A stretch of 12,848 bases of DNA from JAENVU01 sp964544295 (GCA_964544295.1 CAZJBJ010000115.1:1-12848), one strand, 5' to 3'. Shown: positions 5,436 to 12,085, counted from the stretch's first letter. Program-made: numbers and translations. The notes: generated by a model from the letters alone, not told the origin.

Positions 5436-6412
5436 CGCAACGCGGCGCGCAGGAGTTCGGCCCCGTCCGGAAGCGGGGTCGCCAGGACGGTAGCGAGCGC
5501 GCTCAGGACCGCGTCGATGTCGACCAGGGCGAAGCCATGGGCGGGGCCGGTCGACCGGAGCCACTCCACGTGTTCGGCTGCGACGGTGGGATCGCCCACC
5601 GTCAATGCGCTCTCGAGTACTTGCAGCACCCGGAGCAGCTCGGCGTGCAGTGCCATTCCCGGGATGGCGCCGACCGGATGGGCTTGCATGGCGGCGGCGG
5701 CGAGTCCGGGTCCGAACGTCACGAGCGATTCCCATCCGGGGCGTACCGACGGCGCGCGGCCGAGCGGGTCGGGAACCGCGTGCTCCCACCGTCGGAGGAT
5801 TTCGACCGCTTGGCGTGGGGTCGACGCGCGACCGTCGAACCCGAGAACGGTGGCGCGCGCGTCGGTGTGCAACGCGCTGCCGCCACCGACCACCGGAATC
5901 CCGAGTTCGTGCGCCGCCGCGACCGATCGTGCGGCCGCGGCCAATGCCGTGGGGATCGAACAGCTCAACGCCAGCGCCAACGGGTCCTGCATCTCGAGGA
6001 ACTCCGTGAGATCGTGTGGCGGCACCGATGCTCCCAGGAACATCACGCGGTAGCCCTCGAGGGCGAGCGCGCTCGCCACGAGTCGGGCGCCGAGCGAATG
6101 GGCATCGTGTTCCGCACTCGCGACCACGATGCCGGGGCCCCGGGGGGATTCCGCAACCGCTCCGAGCCGGATCAACAGGTCCTCGACGGCGGAGCTCGCG
6201 GCATGTTCGTGCGCGATGCCGAGGTCACCGGCGGCCCACCGTCGACCGAGCTCGGACTGGACGGGACTCAGCACGTCGATGGCGATGTCGTCGAACGGCA
6301 CCCCGTCACCGAGGAGACCGAGCGCGACGCGGTGCGCGAGGGGGACGTCGCCGTTGACGAGCGCCGTCAACATCGCCAGACGGTCCTCTGCGTACTCCTG
6401 GCCGGTTGTCAT
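5432..6412 (-). CDS. CarH/LitR-like cobalamin-binding protein without DNA-binding domain
   Basis: A 326-residue probable B12 sensor. A helical-bundle B12-binding domain (about 8-90) contains W59-x9-E69-H70, the Wx9EH signature that caps the adenosyl group in CarH-type photoreceptors. The Rossmann-like cobalamin domain (about 94-208) carries D103-A-H105-S-L-G108, the DxHxxG motif whose His ligates cobalt from below, and the glycine run VVGGGSAL (174-181). The N-terminal MerR helix-turn-helix of CarH and LitR is absent. The protein starts straight at the helical bundle. A C-terminal extension of about 115 residues (210-326), mostly helical, matches no domain I know. The residue after W59 is Ala, where Thermus CarH has a His used in the light state. 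The start overlaps the FAD gene stop (ATGA). Function inferred: light- or AdoCbl-dependent control of a protein partner. Confidence 0.85.
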   Translation of the reverse strand: MTTGQEYAEDRLAMLTALVNGDVPLAHRVALGLLGDGVPFDDIAIDVLSPVQSELGRRWAAGDLGIAHEHAASSAVEDLLIRLGAVAESPRGPGIVVASAEHDAHSLGARLVASALALEGYRVMFLGASVPPHDLTEFLEMQDPLALALSCSIPTALAAAARSVAAAHELGIPVVGGGSALHTDARATVLGFDGRASTPRQAVEILRRWEHAVPDPLGRAPSVRPGWESLVTFGPGLAAAAMQAHPVGAIPGMALHAELLRVLQVLESALTVGDPTVAAEHVEWLRSTGPAHGFALVDIDAVLSALATVLATPLPDGAELLRAALR

Positions 6413-7683
6413 CGTGGAACACGCCTCCCCGGCGTCGATCGCGGCCGACCGCGCAGGTTAGCGACGACGGCTCGGGCGGTGCGGGCTCCGCTGTACATGG
6501 CGCCCTGGATGGAAGCGGTGTCTCGGTGGTCGCCACACACGAAGAGACCATCGCCGAGCGTGACCGGTTGCTTCGGTCGGAACGGCGGTCCCTGGAGGGG
6601 CTGTCCGTGGCGGATCACGTCCGTCCGCAGGTGGGTCCAATCGTCGCTCCGCGCGTCGAACCAGCGTGAGAGTTGTCGGCGGACGCGCGCGGTGACGTCG
6701 GGTTCGAGGGCATCGGATCCGGGAACCGCGGCGGCGATCAGGGCGCGCCCGGGAGGCGCGTAGTGCGGGCTCACCGCACTGACCACGGCGAGGTTCTTGA
6801 CCGGCCCGCTCGCCTCACCGTCGAGCACGAGTGCCGTGCCCGGCCCGGGGTCGCCCGGTGCCGAGAACCAGCAGCACGCGACCGGTCGGGAACCGGGGTC
6901 GGGGACGGAGTGTCCGAGGAGCCTGTGGGCGGCGGGACCGTCGGTCGCGATGACCACCGATCTCGCGCTCACGACCTCACCGTCGGACGTGAGGACACCC
7001 TCGGACGTCACGCGGCCGACCGGCGTCGACGTGCGAATGGTCCCCGGAGGGAGCGTGTCAGCGAGTTGCCGCGGTATCGCGCCCATACCGTCGCGGGGAA
7101 GCGCGGCCGGCCCACTCGCGAGCATTTTGAGGATGGTCTCGAACCGTCGGCTCGAGACCTCGAGGTGCGGATCGAGCTGAATGCCGGCGAACAGGGGCTG
7201 CCAGAAGGCCCGGATCATGGTGTTCGAGAAGCCGGCAACGGCCAACCGCTCGGCGGTGGTCGTCTCCGGCCGCCGGAGTAGTTCGGGGACGGAGTGTCGG
7301 CGAACGTCGAGGACGAGCCGGAGCAGACGGATCTTGTCGGCTGCGGTCCCGATCGGGCTCGTGAGCGTCCGAGGGATGGAGAGGGGTCGTCGGCGCGGAT
7401 CGGCGACACGGTGGAACGTCCCGTCCAGACGCACCAGGGCACCCGGCTCGAAGTTCCCGAGACCGAGGGCGTCCAGATCGAGTCGCTGTCGGACCTCTGG
7501 ATAGGCCGTGAGCAGGATCTGGAACCCTCGATCGAGCTGGTAGCCGTCGATGCGGTCCGTGCGGACTCGACCTCCGACATCGTCGGAGGCTTCGAGGACC
7601 TGGCACTCGACGCCGCTCCGTGCGAGGTCCTGCGCGCACGTGAGGCCGGCCAGGCCGGCCCCGATCACGACGACGTCAGCCAT
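6409..7683 (-). CDS. FAD-dependent oxidoreductase of the amine oxidase / phytoene desaturase superfamily
   Basis: A 424-residue flavoprotein. It opens with the dinucleotide-binding loop VVIGAGLAGL (GxGxxG at 8-13), an acidic ribose-binding residue E31 and GGRVRT (37-42). Near the C-terminus GLFVCGDHRDTASIQGAMYSGARTAR is the second FAD-binding motif. The DRGFQILLTAYPEV segment is typical of a bacterial and plastid group related to protoporphyrinogen oxidase and carotenoid desaturases. The substrate is unknown; an amine, a carotenoid or a fatty acid are all possible. Flavin amine oxidases occur in known light or singlet-oxygen regulons such as that of RpoE-ChrR in Rhodobacter. It starts three bases after the upstream small gene stop (TGAACCATG) and its stop overlaps the B12-protein start by 4 bases, so it is translationally coupled on both sides. 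Confidence 0.92.
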   Translation of the reverse strand: MADVVVIGAGLAGLTCAQDLARSGVECQVLEASDDVGGRVRTDRIDGYQLDRGFQILLTAYPEVRQRLDLDALGLGNFEPGALVRLDGTFHRVADPRRRPLSIPRTLTSPIGTAADKIRLLRLVLDVRRHSVPELLRRPETTTAERLAVAGFSNTMIRAFWQPLFAGIQLDPHLEVSSRRFETILKMLASGPAALPRDGMGAIPRQLADTLPPGTIRTSTPVGRVTSEGVLTSDGEVVSARSVVIATDGPAAHRLLGHSVPDPGSRPVACCWFSAPGDPGPGTALVLDGEASGPVKNLAVVSAVSPHYAPPGRALIAAAVPGSDALEPDVTARVRRQLSRWFDARSDDWTHLRTDVIRHGQPLQGPPFRPKQPVTLGDGLFVCGDHRDTASIQGAMYSGARTARAVVANLRGRPRSTPGRRVPR

Positions 7684-7686
7684 GGT

Positions 7687-7860
7687 TCAGCGATCGGTCT
7701 CGGTGGAGCCCGGTACCTGAATCAGCGCGAGTTCCGCTGCGCTCTCGACGTCGTCCCGGGCCTGGAAGTCCCGGAAGATCGCGAGTCCGTAGAGGAACAC
7801 GACCGTGCTGAGCGCGACGAAGATGACGGCCCCGATCTCGAACAGCAGTGCCTTGCTCAT
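7687..7860 (-). CDS. 57-residue single-span membrane protein
   Basis: A small protein beginning MSKALLFEIGAVIFVALSTV. One membrane helix spans about residues 5-27, followed by a charged tail with FRDFQARDDVESAAELAL. Its ATG overlaps the stop of the upstream 70-residue membrane protein (ATGA, 7860-7857), and its own TGA lies three bases before the FAD oxidoreductase ATG. This tight coupling and the clean hydropathy pattern are the case for it being real. No family is recognised. It may form a complex with the preceding membrane protein or anchor the FAD protein at the membrane. Confidence 0.75.
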   Translation of the reverse strand: MSKALLFEIGAVIFVALSTVVFLYGLAIFRDFQARDDVESAAELALIQVPGSTETDR

Positions 7861-8069
7861 CGGGCACCTCCGTCACGACTGAGGATCAGCCCGCCGAGTG
7901 AGAGGATCGACGGAACCCAGATCCCGACGAAGATCCCGGCGGACGTGTCGTCGGCGATGAAGTAGAGCGAGACCGACAACAGGAACGAGACGAAGGCGGC
8001 GAGTACGAATGCCCCTTTGACGATGAGTCGCCGTTCGGTGTCGGAGCGGGATGCGATGGTGCGGACCAT
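7857..8069 (-). CDS. 70-residue two-span membrane protein
   Basis: A small protein MVRTIASRSDTERRLI... with two predicted membrane helices, about 16-38 and 45-63, and a basic N-terminus that suggests both termini are cytoplasmic. The start at 8069 is preferred over an in-frame ATG at 8126 because a strong CGAGGAGG lies just upstream and because the promoter element at 8109-8136 covers the earlier codon region. It is the first gene of a tight four-gene unit (two membrane proteins, FAD oxidoreductase, B12 protein). No family is recognised. Confidence 0.8.
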   Translation of the reverse strand: MVRTIASRSDTERRLIVKGAFVLAAFVSFLLSVSLYFIADDTSAGIFVGIWVPSILSLGGLILSRDGGAR

Positions 8070-8108
8070 GTGGGCCTCCTCGAGGCTGCTTCCTGGTAGG
8101 TATGGAGT

Positions 8109-8136
8109 CTCCGGAGCCGTGCGCACCGGCGGATGA
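8109..8136 (-). promoter_or_regulatory. ECF/SigK-like promoter of the membrane/FAD/B12 operon
   Basis: On the minus strand: TCATCC (8136-8131), a 16-base spacer ending in GGCT, then CCGGAG (8114-8109). Spacing and core bases are identical to the copies at 3173-3200 and 9688-9715. A transcript would start near 8101 with a leader of about 32 bases carrying the GAGGAGG ribosome binding site of the gene starting at 8069. It lies just after the DUF427 stop, so this operon has its own promoter in addition to any read-through. Confidence 0.75.
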
Positions 8137-8148
8137 ATTCGGAGCAGA

Positions 8149-8649
8149 TCACCAGCCGTGCGTGCCGGGATCGCCCTTGAACGGGCCGACGATTCGGTCG
8201 GTGATCCAACCTCCGTAGAAGCCGCCGGGCTGGGGCCGGGCGATCTCGTCCCCGACCATGCAGGCGTCCATCAACGCGGGGTAGAACGCAACGGCTCCGG
8301 CGACTGCCGAGAACTCCGGTGCCGGGGTGGGATAGATCCACGCGGCCCGCTCGACGGACCTCGACGCGGCCCGGACGGTGAAGAAGCGGGCTCGACCCTT
8401 CCATTCGCAGAGGCTGGCGCCGTCCTCGGCGACGAGCGCGTCGGCGAGCACGTCGTCGCGTGGGAAGTAGTACACGGGCGGATGACTGGTCTCGAGCACC
8501 CGGAATCCCCGGGTGGTGTCGGCGATCGTCGTGCCGGCGAACACCACCCGCAGTCGGTCGCGAACCGGTTCGAGGCGAGGCGGCCGGGGATAGTCCCAGA
8601 CCGACTCCTGCCCGGGTCCGGCCGGGATCGGCCGCGGTCGGGATCGCAT
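8149..8649 (-). CDS. DUF427 family protein
   Basis: A 166-residue cytoplasmic protein of the DUF427 family, whose biochemical role is unknown. Family-type features are VRVVFAG-like RLRVVFAGTTIADTTRGFRVLETSHPPVYYFPRDDV, the CEWKGRARFFTV strand, AAWIYPTPAPEF and AFYPALMDACMVGDE. The ATG at 8649 overlaps the stop of the upstream SDR gene as TGATG, so the two are translationally coupled. Longer in-frame starts exist (to 8709) but would lie inside the SDR gene and add an atypical basic N-terminus. The pair SDR-DUF427 probably forms one transcript from the promoter at 9688-9715. Confidence 0.88.
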   Translation of the reverse strand: MRSRPRPIPAGPGQESVWDYPRPPRLEPVRDRLRVVFAGTTIADTTRGFRVLETSHPPVYYFPRDDVLADALVAEDGASLCEWKGRARFFTVRAASRSVERAAWIYPTPAPEFSAVAGAVAFYPALMDACMVGDEIARPQPGGFYGGWITDRIVGPFKGDPGTHGW

Positions 8650-9680
8650 CACGCTCGGGGCGAAGGCGTCGGCGGCGCGTCGGTGGCACCGGATCGCTCG
8701 ACGCACCACTCCCAGAGCCGTCGCCGCTCGGTCGCGGTGTCGGAACGGCGCGTGGCCGCGGTGCGGTGACGAGCCCGAGGGTTTCGATCCAGCCAGAACT
8801 CACCGGTCGTCGCGGCGGCCCGGTCGTCGGCGGCGAGCCAGACGAGGGTATCGATGCCCTGTTCCGGTGTTCGGAGCAGCGGGCCGACGATGCGTCGAAA
8901 GGTGGGTAAGGAACGGCGCACCCCGGGCGTGTCGGCCCAGCCCGGGTGCATCGCGTGCACGCGGATCCCGTCCGGGGCCAACGCCTCGCCCCAGAGTTCC
9001 GCCAGCGCCACCTGGGCGCGCTTGGCCCGTGCGTAGGCCGCGGTGCCGTCGTAGCCGTCCGCTGACGACTCGAGGTCCGCGACGCTGAGCGGCTGGGAGT
9101 ACATGCCGCCGGACGCGACCCAGAGCACGCGAGCGTCCGTGGCGGCGCGCAGGGCGGGGAGGAGCAGTGAGGTCAGGCGGAACGGCCCGACGACCTGGCT
9201 GGCGGCGGTCTGTTCGATGCCCTGGGGAGACCGGGCGAACTCGTGATCCAACGCGCCCGCGTTGTGGATCAGTACATCGATGCGGGAGTGGCGGGAGAGG
9301 AGTTCGGTCGCGGCTGCGGAGACCGAGTCGAGGTCGCCCATGTCGGCTGTGACGACCCCGATCTCGGCGCCGGCGACGAGTCGGTTGATCTCGTCGCGCG
9401 CGGCCTCGGCCTTGGCCCGGTTCCGGGCCACGATCTCGACCTCGGCGCCGAGCGCCGCCAGCGACTCGGCGGCGGCGCGACCCAATCCGGAGTTGGCGCC
9501 GGTGATGACCACGACCTTGCCGGTGAGGTCATAGGAGCCGAGCGGCGTCCAGTGTTCGAGCCGGGACCGGACGGCGGGGCCGATGCGGGTGAAACTCGGA
9601 ACGATCGCCAGCTCGAGTGCACTGTCGATCGTCCGGGCCAGGGCACTCGTGGTGGGAGTCGGGGTCGGGGGCGGGGTCAC
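8649..9680 (-). CDS. Short-chain dehydrogenase, DHRS12-like
   Basis: An NAD(P)-dependent oxidoreductase of about 343 residues. After an N-terminal extension of about 50 residues come TGANSGLG (60-67, cofactor loop), HNAG (139-142), Ser190 in ASGGMYSQ, Y216 and K220 in YARAK, and HAMHPGWADTPGVR. The SGGM...GYDGTAAYARAK...HPGWADTPGV run closely resembles DHRS12-type SDRs. The active-site Asn of the usual NxxG motif is Gln here (QVVG). I chose the GTG at 9680 because the -10 element of its promoter (9693-9688) overlaps the ATG at 9689. The GTG lies 7 bases after that element, the same distance as in the gene at 3279, implying a leaderless mRNA. If the ATG at 9689 is used the protein has 346 residues. 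The stop overlaps the DUF427 start. Confidence 0.9.
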   Translation of the reverse strand: MTPPPTPTPTTSALARTIDSALELAIVPSFTRIGPAVRSRLEHWTPLGSYDLTGKVVVITGANSGLGRAAAESLAALGAEVEIVARNRAKAEAARDEINRLVAGAEIGVVTADMGDLDSVSAAATELLSRHSRIDVLIHNAGALDHEFARSPQGIEQTAASQVVGPFRLTSLLLPALRAATDARVLWVASGGMYSQPLSVADLESSADGYDGTAAYARAKRAQVALAELWGEALAPDGIRVHAMHPGWADTPGVRRSLPTFRRIVGPLLRTPEQGIDTLVWLAADDRAAATTGEFWLDRNPRARHRTAATRRSDTATERRRLWEWCVERSGATDAPPTPSPRA

Positions 9681-9685
9681 CTCCT

Positions 9686-9713
9686 GCATCCGGAGCCGAT
9701 GTGGCTCCCGGAT
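9686..9713 (+). promoter_or_regulatory. Near-copy of the SigK-like promoter facing the VOC gene
   Basis: GCATCC (9686-9691), a 16-base spacer, then CCGGAT (9708-9713) on the plus strand. It differs from the other copies only in the first base of the -35 block. It overlaps the minus-strand promoter at 9688-9715 almost completely, so the -10 of each lies on the -35 of the other. A transcript would start near 9720, 18-19 bases before the VOC ATG. An alternative is TATCGT at 9727-9732, which would give a leaderless VOC mRNA. Confidence 0.45.
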
Positions 9714-9715
9714 GA
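9688..9715 (-). promoter_or_regulatory. ECF/SigK-like promoter of the DHRS12-like SDR/DUF427 pair
   Basis: On the minus strand: TCATCC (9715-9710), a 16-base spacer ending in GGCT, then CCGGAT (9693-9688). CGG precedes TCATCC, as in the fasciclin promoter. The -10 block ends 7 bases before the GTG at 9680. An inverted repeat GGAGCC/GGCTCC (9692-9697 with 9703-9708) fills the centre. Confidence 0.72.
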
Positions 9716-9738
9716 CCGCTCGGCCCTATCGTGCTGGC

Positions 9739-10224
9739 ATGGCGATCGATGAACTGCTCGGTACCATCGGCCCCGGCCTCTTCCAGCACGCGTGGGTCGT
9801 CGCCGACCTCGCCGCGGCCGAGGCCGCGATGCAGACCGGACTGGGTTGTGGCGAGTTCGTCGAGCTTCCGCCCACCGACATCGACTACGACCTGCGGGGC
9901 GAGCCGATCCGGGCGGCACTGGCGATCGGCTTCGCGCGCTCGGGCGACGTCCAGATCGAACTGATCCAGCCAGTGCGCGGCCCGGGGCTCCATGCGGAGT
10001 TCCTCGCGGCGCGTGGCACCGGAGTCCACCACCTCGGCTATCTCGTCGACGACCTCGATGTCGCGGTGGGACTCGGGGACCGGCTCGGGTTTCCGCGGCT
10101 GATGGGCGGCGAGTTCGGCCGGCTGCGGTTCGCCTACCTCGATACGTTCGCCGCGATGGGCGTGTACACGGAAATCGTGGAAGACCCCGACGGCATGATG
10201 GCGAGCCTCATGCCGTGGCGCTGA
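9739..10224 (+). CDS. Glyoxalase/VOC superfamily protein
   Basis: A 161-residue cytoplasmic protein with two beta-alpha-beta-beta-beta modules. The metal-ligand positions expected for vicinal-oxygen-chelate enzymes are present: H17 (FQHAWVV), E74 (VQIELIQP), H97/H98 (VHHLGYLVDD) and E145 (YTEIVEDP). The order resembles methylmalonyl-CoA epimerase and glyoxalase-like proteins. The substrate is not predictable. The ATG at 9739 has no Shine-Dalgarno sequence. TATCGT ends six bases upstream, consistent with a leaderless mRNA, and a SigK-like element ends at 9713. It is divergent from the DHRS12-like SDR over about 50 bases, so it may belong to the same regulon. Confidence 0.92.
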   Translation: MAIDELLGTIGPGLFQHAWVVADLAAAEAAMQTGLGCGEFVELPPTDIDYDLRGEPIRAALAIGFARSGDVQIELIQPVRGPGLHAEFLAARGTGVHHLGYLVDDLDVAVGLGDRLGFPRLMGGEFGRLRFAYLDTFAAMGVYTEIVEDPDGMMASLMPWR

Positions 10225-10275
10225 CTGTGCACCGTTCCTGACGCGCTCGTTACCGAATCCGCGCAAACCTGACAG

Positions 10276-10294
10276 TCGGGGGTCAGAGCCCCGA
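10276..10294 (+). terminator. Candidate weak terminator after the VOC gene
   Basis: TCGGGG (10276-10281) pairs with CCCCGA (10289-10294) around a 7-base loop, 52 bases after the VOC stop. The stem is only 6 bp and has no T-tract, so this is tentative. Confidence 0.35.
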
Positions 10295-10510
10295 GACGGT
10301 CGGTTCACGAGCAGCGCATCGGCGTGACACGAACCCTTCCTACGGTGCCTCTTCAGGTGAGCCGGGAAGTCTGGTCGGCCCGTCGTCCGTCAAAGGGCGG
10401 CGGAAGTATCTCGTCGAACGAGAGAGGTCCGACCCGCATGTCACCGTCACGGTTGGGGTTCCCAGCCAGCGAATCGCGACGCGACTCCCGCCACCTGTCG
10501 CCCATCCCGA

Positions 10511-10528
10511 CATGCGTGATCGCGCATG
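10511..10528 (+). repeat. Inverted repeat just upstream of the amt ribosome binding site
   Basis: CATGCG (10511-10516), six-base spacer, CGCATG (10523-10528). It ends 19 bases before the amt ATG and just before the AGAGGGAG ribosome binding site. It could be an operator or a leader hairpin influencing translation. Confidence 0.4.
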
Positions 10529-10547
10529 CCCGACACGAGAGGGAGTC

Positions 10548-11942
10548 ATGCTGAAACGACGACTCGCCGTGGGAGCGGCCGCGTGCAGCGCGGTCCTGTT
10601 CACGGCCACGCCGGCCTTCGCGGCCGACAATCTGACCACCGAGATGGTGAAGGGTGATCTCGACAACGCGTTCGTGTTGTTGTGCGCAGTCTTGGTCATC
10701 TTCATGCAGGCGGGTTTCGCCCTGGTGGAAGCCGGGCTCACGCGAGCGAAGAGCGTGGCCAACATCATGATGAAGAACTTGATGGACTTCATGGCCGGCA
10801 CCCTGGCGTTCTTCGCCGTCGGATACGCCTTCGCCTTCGGTTCCGGGAACGGGTTCATCGGTTGGAAGGGTTTCTTCCTGGGTGACGGCGCCGCTACCTA
10901 CGGCGACCTCAATCCGATGGTCTTCTTCATCTTCCAACTGGCGTTCGCGGCGACCGCGGCCACGATCGTGTCCGGTGCGATGGCGGAACGGACCAAGTTC
11001 AAGTCGTACTTCGCCTACAGCTTGGTGATCACGGCGTTCATCTACCCGGTGGTCATCCACTGGTTGTGGGGTGGCGGCTGGTTGTCGACGTTGTCGACGC
11101 CGATGATCGACTTCGCCGGCTCGACGATGGTGCACGCCACCGGGGGTGTGGCGGCCCTCATGGGTGCGATCGTCCTCGGTCCTCGCATCGGCAAGTTCGG
11201 AGCCGACGGCACGCCCCGCGTGATCCACGGGCACTCGATCCCGTTCGTGGTGCTCGGGACGTTCATCCTGCTCGTCGGTTGGTACGGCTTCAACCCCGGC
11301 TCGCAGCTCGCGGCCGACGGCAGCGCCATCGGCATCATCGCGGTGACAACGACGCTCGCGGCCGCGGCCGGATCGGTCGTCGCCATGATGATCTCCTGGC
11401 GGCAGACCGGCGGGAAGCCCGATGTCGGGATGGCCGCGAACGGCGCGCTCGCCGGCCTGGTCGGCATCACCGCCGGTTGCGCGGCGGTGTCGACCGTCGG
11501 TGCCGTCGCCATCGGTGCCCTCTGTGGTGGGGCCGTGATCGCCAGCATCGCCCTGCTCGAACGATTCCGCATCGACGACCCGGTCAGCGCGGTGTCGGTC
11601 CACGGAACGTGCGGCATCCTCGGCACCTTGCTCGTGGGCTTCTTCGCCACCGACGGCGGGATCTTCTACGGAGGCGGCACGCAGCAACTCGTGAGCCAGG
11701 CGATCGGTGTCGGAGCAGTGGTGGCATGGGTCGCCGTCACCGCCGGTGTGCTCTTCAGCGTCCTCAAGGCCACGATGGGCCTGCGGGTCAGTGCCGAAGA
11801 GGAGCACATGGGCCTCGACCTGCTCGAGCACGGCGCCCGGGGGTACAACCCCGAGATCTACACGGGCGACTTCGTGATCGAGGCGAACGACGAACGAGTC
11901 CCCATCTCGACGTTGGCAGAAGCTGTGACGACCAGCTCCTGA
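10548..11942 (+). CDS. amt: Ammonium transporter, Amt family
   Basis: A 464-residue integral membrane ammonium channel of the Amt/MEP/Rh family. A signal peptide (cleavage after AFA, about residue 25) precedes the usual 11 helices, as in many Amt proteins. Visible family marks are NAFVLLCAVLVIFMQAGFALVEAG in the first helix, DFAGSTMVHATGG with the first pore histidine at H196 (and D188), HGHSIPFVVLGTFILLVGWYGFNPGS, and VSVHGTCGILGTLLVG with the second pore histidine at H352. AGAGGGAG a few bases before the ATG at 10548 fixes the start, in preference to an in-frame ATG at 10512. No glnK (PII) gene follows, unlike the common amtB-glnK pair, so a regulator would have to act from elsewhere. A strong terminator follows. 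Confidence 0.97.
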   Translation: MLKRRLAVGAAACSAVLFTATPAFAADNLTTEMVKGDLDNAFVLLCAVLVIFMQAGFALVEAGLTRAKSVANIMMKNLMDFMAGTLAFFAVGYAFAFGSGNGFIGWKGFFLGDGAATYGDLNPMVFFIFQLAFAATAATIVSGAMAERTKFKSYFAYSLVITAFIYPVVIHWLWGGGWLSTLSTPMIDFAGSTMVHATGGVAALMGAIVLGPRIGKFGADGTPRVIHGHSIPFVVLGTFILLVGWYGFNPGSQLAADGSAIGIIAVTTTLAAAAGSVVAMMISWRQTGGKPDVGMAANGALAGLVGITAGCAAVSTVGAVAIGALCGGAVIASIALLERFRIDDPVSAVSVHGTCGILGTLLVGFFATDGGIFYGGGTQQLVSQAIGVGAVVAWVAVTAGVLFSVLKATMGLRVSAEEEHMGLDLLEHGARGYNPEIYTGDFVIEANDERVPISTLAEAVTTSS

Positions 11943-12029
11943 CGACGAGAACGGCGCACCCGGCCGGGGATCGATTCCTCCCTTCGGCCGAGTGCGTTCG
12001 TTCGGCACGGCGGGCAACGACGCTCGCAC

Positions 12030-12061
12030 CGGAAGGCCGGACCGGGAGGTCCGGCCTTCCG
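12030..12061 (+). terminator. Strong hairpin terminator after amt
   Basis: A perfect 14-bp stem pairs 12030-12043 with 12048-12061 around a 4-base GGGA loop, 87 bases after the amt stop (TGA 11940-11942). It separates amt from the SDR gene downstream. No long T-tract follows. Confidence 0.85.
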
Positions 12062-12085
12062 CGTTGTCCCGATGCGCCTCGCGCC

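Larger units (their letters stand above)
10225..10547 (+). promoter_or_regulatory. 323-base intergenic region upstream of the ammonium transporter
   Basis: No convincing gene is seen here. It holds a candidate VOC terminator (10276-10294), a possible -10 element TACGGT (10341-10346) without a clear -35, and an inverted repeat at 10511-10528 close to the amt ribosome binding site. If transcription starts near 10353 the amt leader is nearly 200 bases. I recognise no riboswitch and no copy of the TCATCC-N16-CCGGA element. I could not support a GlnR-type nitrogen-control box. Confidence 0.45.

Noticed and set aside
5537..6763. 408-codon plus-strand frame opposite the B12 and FAD genes
   Set aside because: It would cross two well-supported genes, and its composition is that of a shadow frame.
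10241..10275. GlnR-like nitrogen-control box before amt
   Set aside because: GTTAC is present but the second half-site at proper spacing is not convincing.
10324..10554. Upstream ORF in the amt leader
   Set aside because: Overlaps the amt start, Ser/Arg-rich, no ribosome binding site and no domain; likely noncoding.
10353..12029. Very long minus-strand open frame (558 codons) opposite amt
   Set aside because: Its product is Arg/Asp/Gly/His-rich with no domain, typical of an antisense frame of a GC-rich gene. The plus strand encodes an unmistakable Amt.
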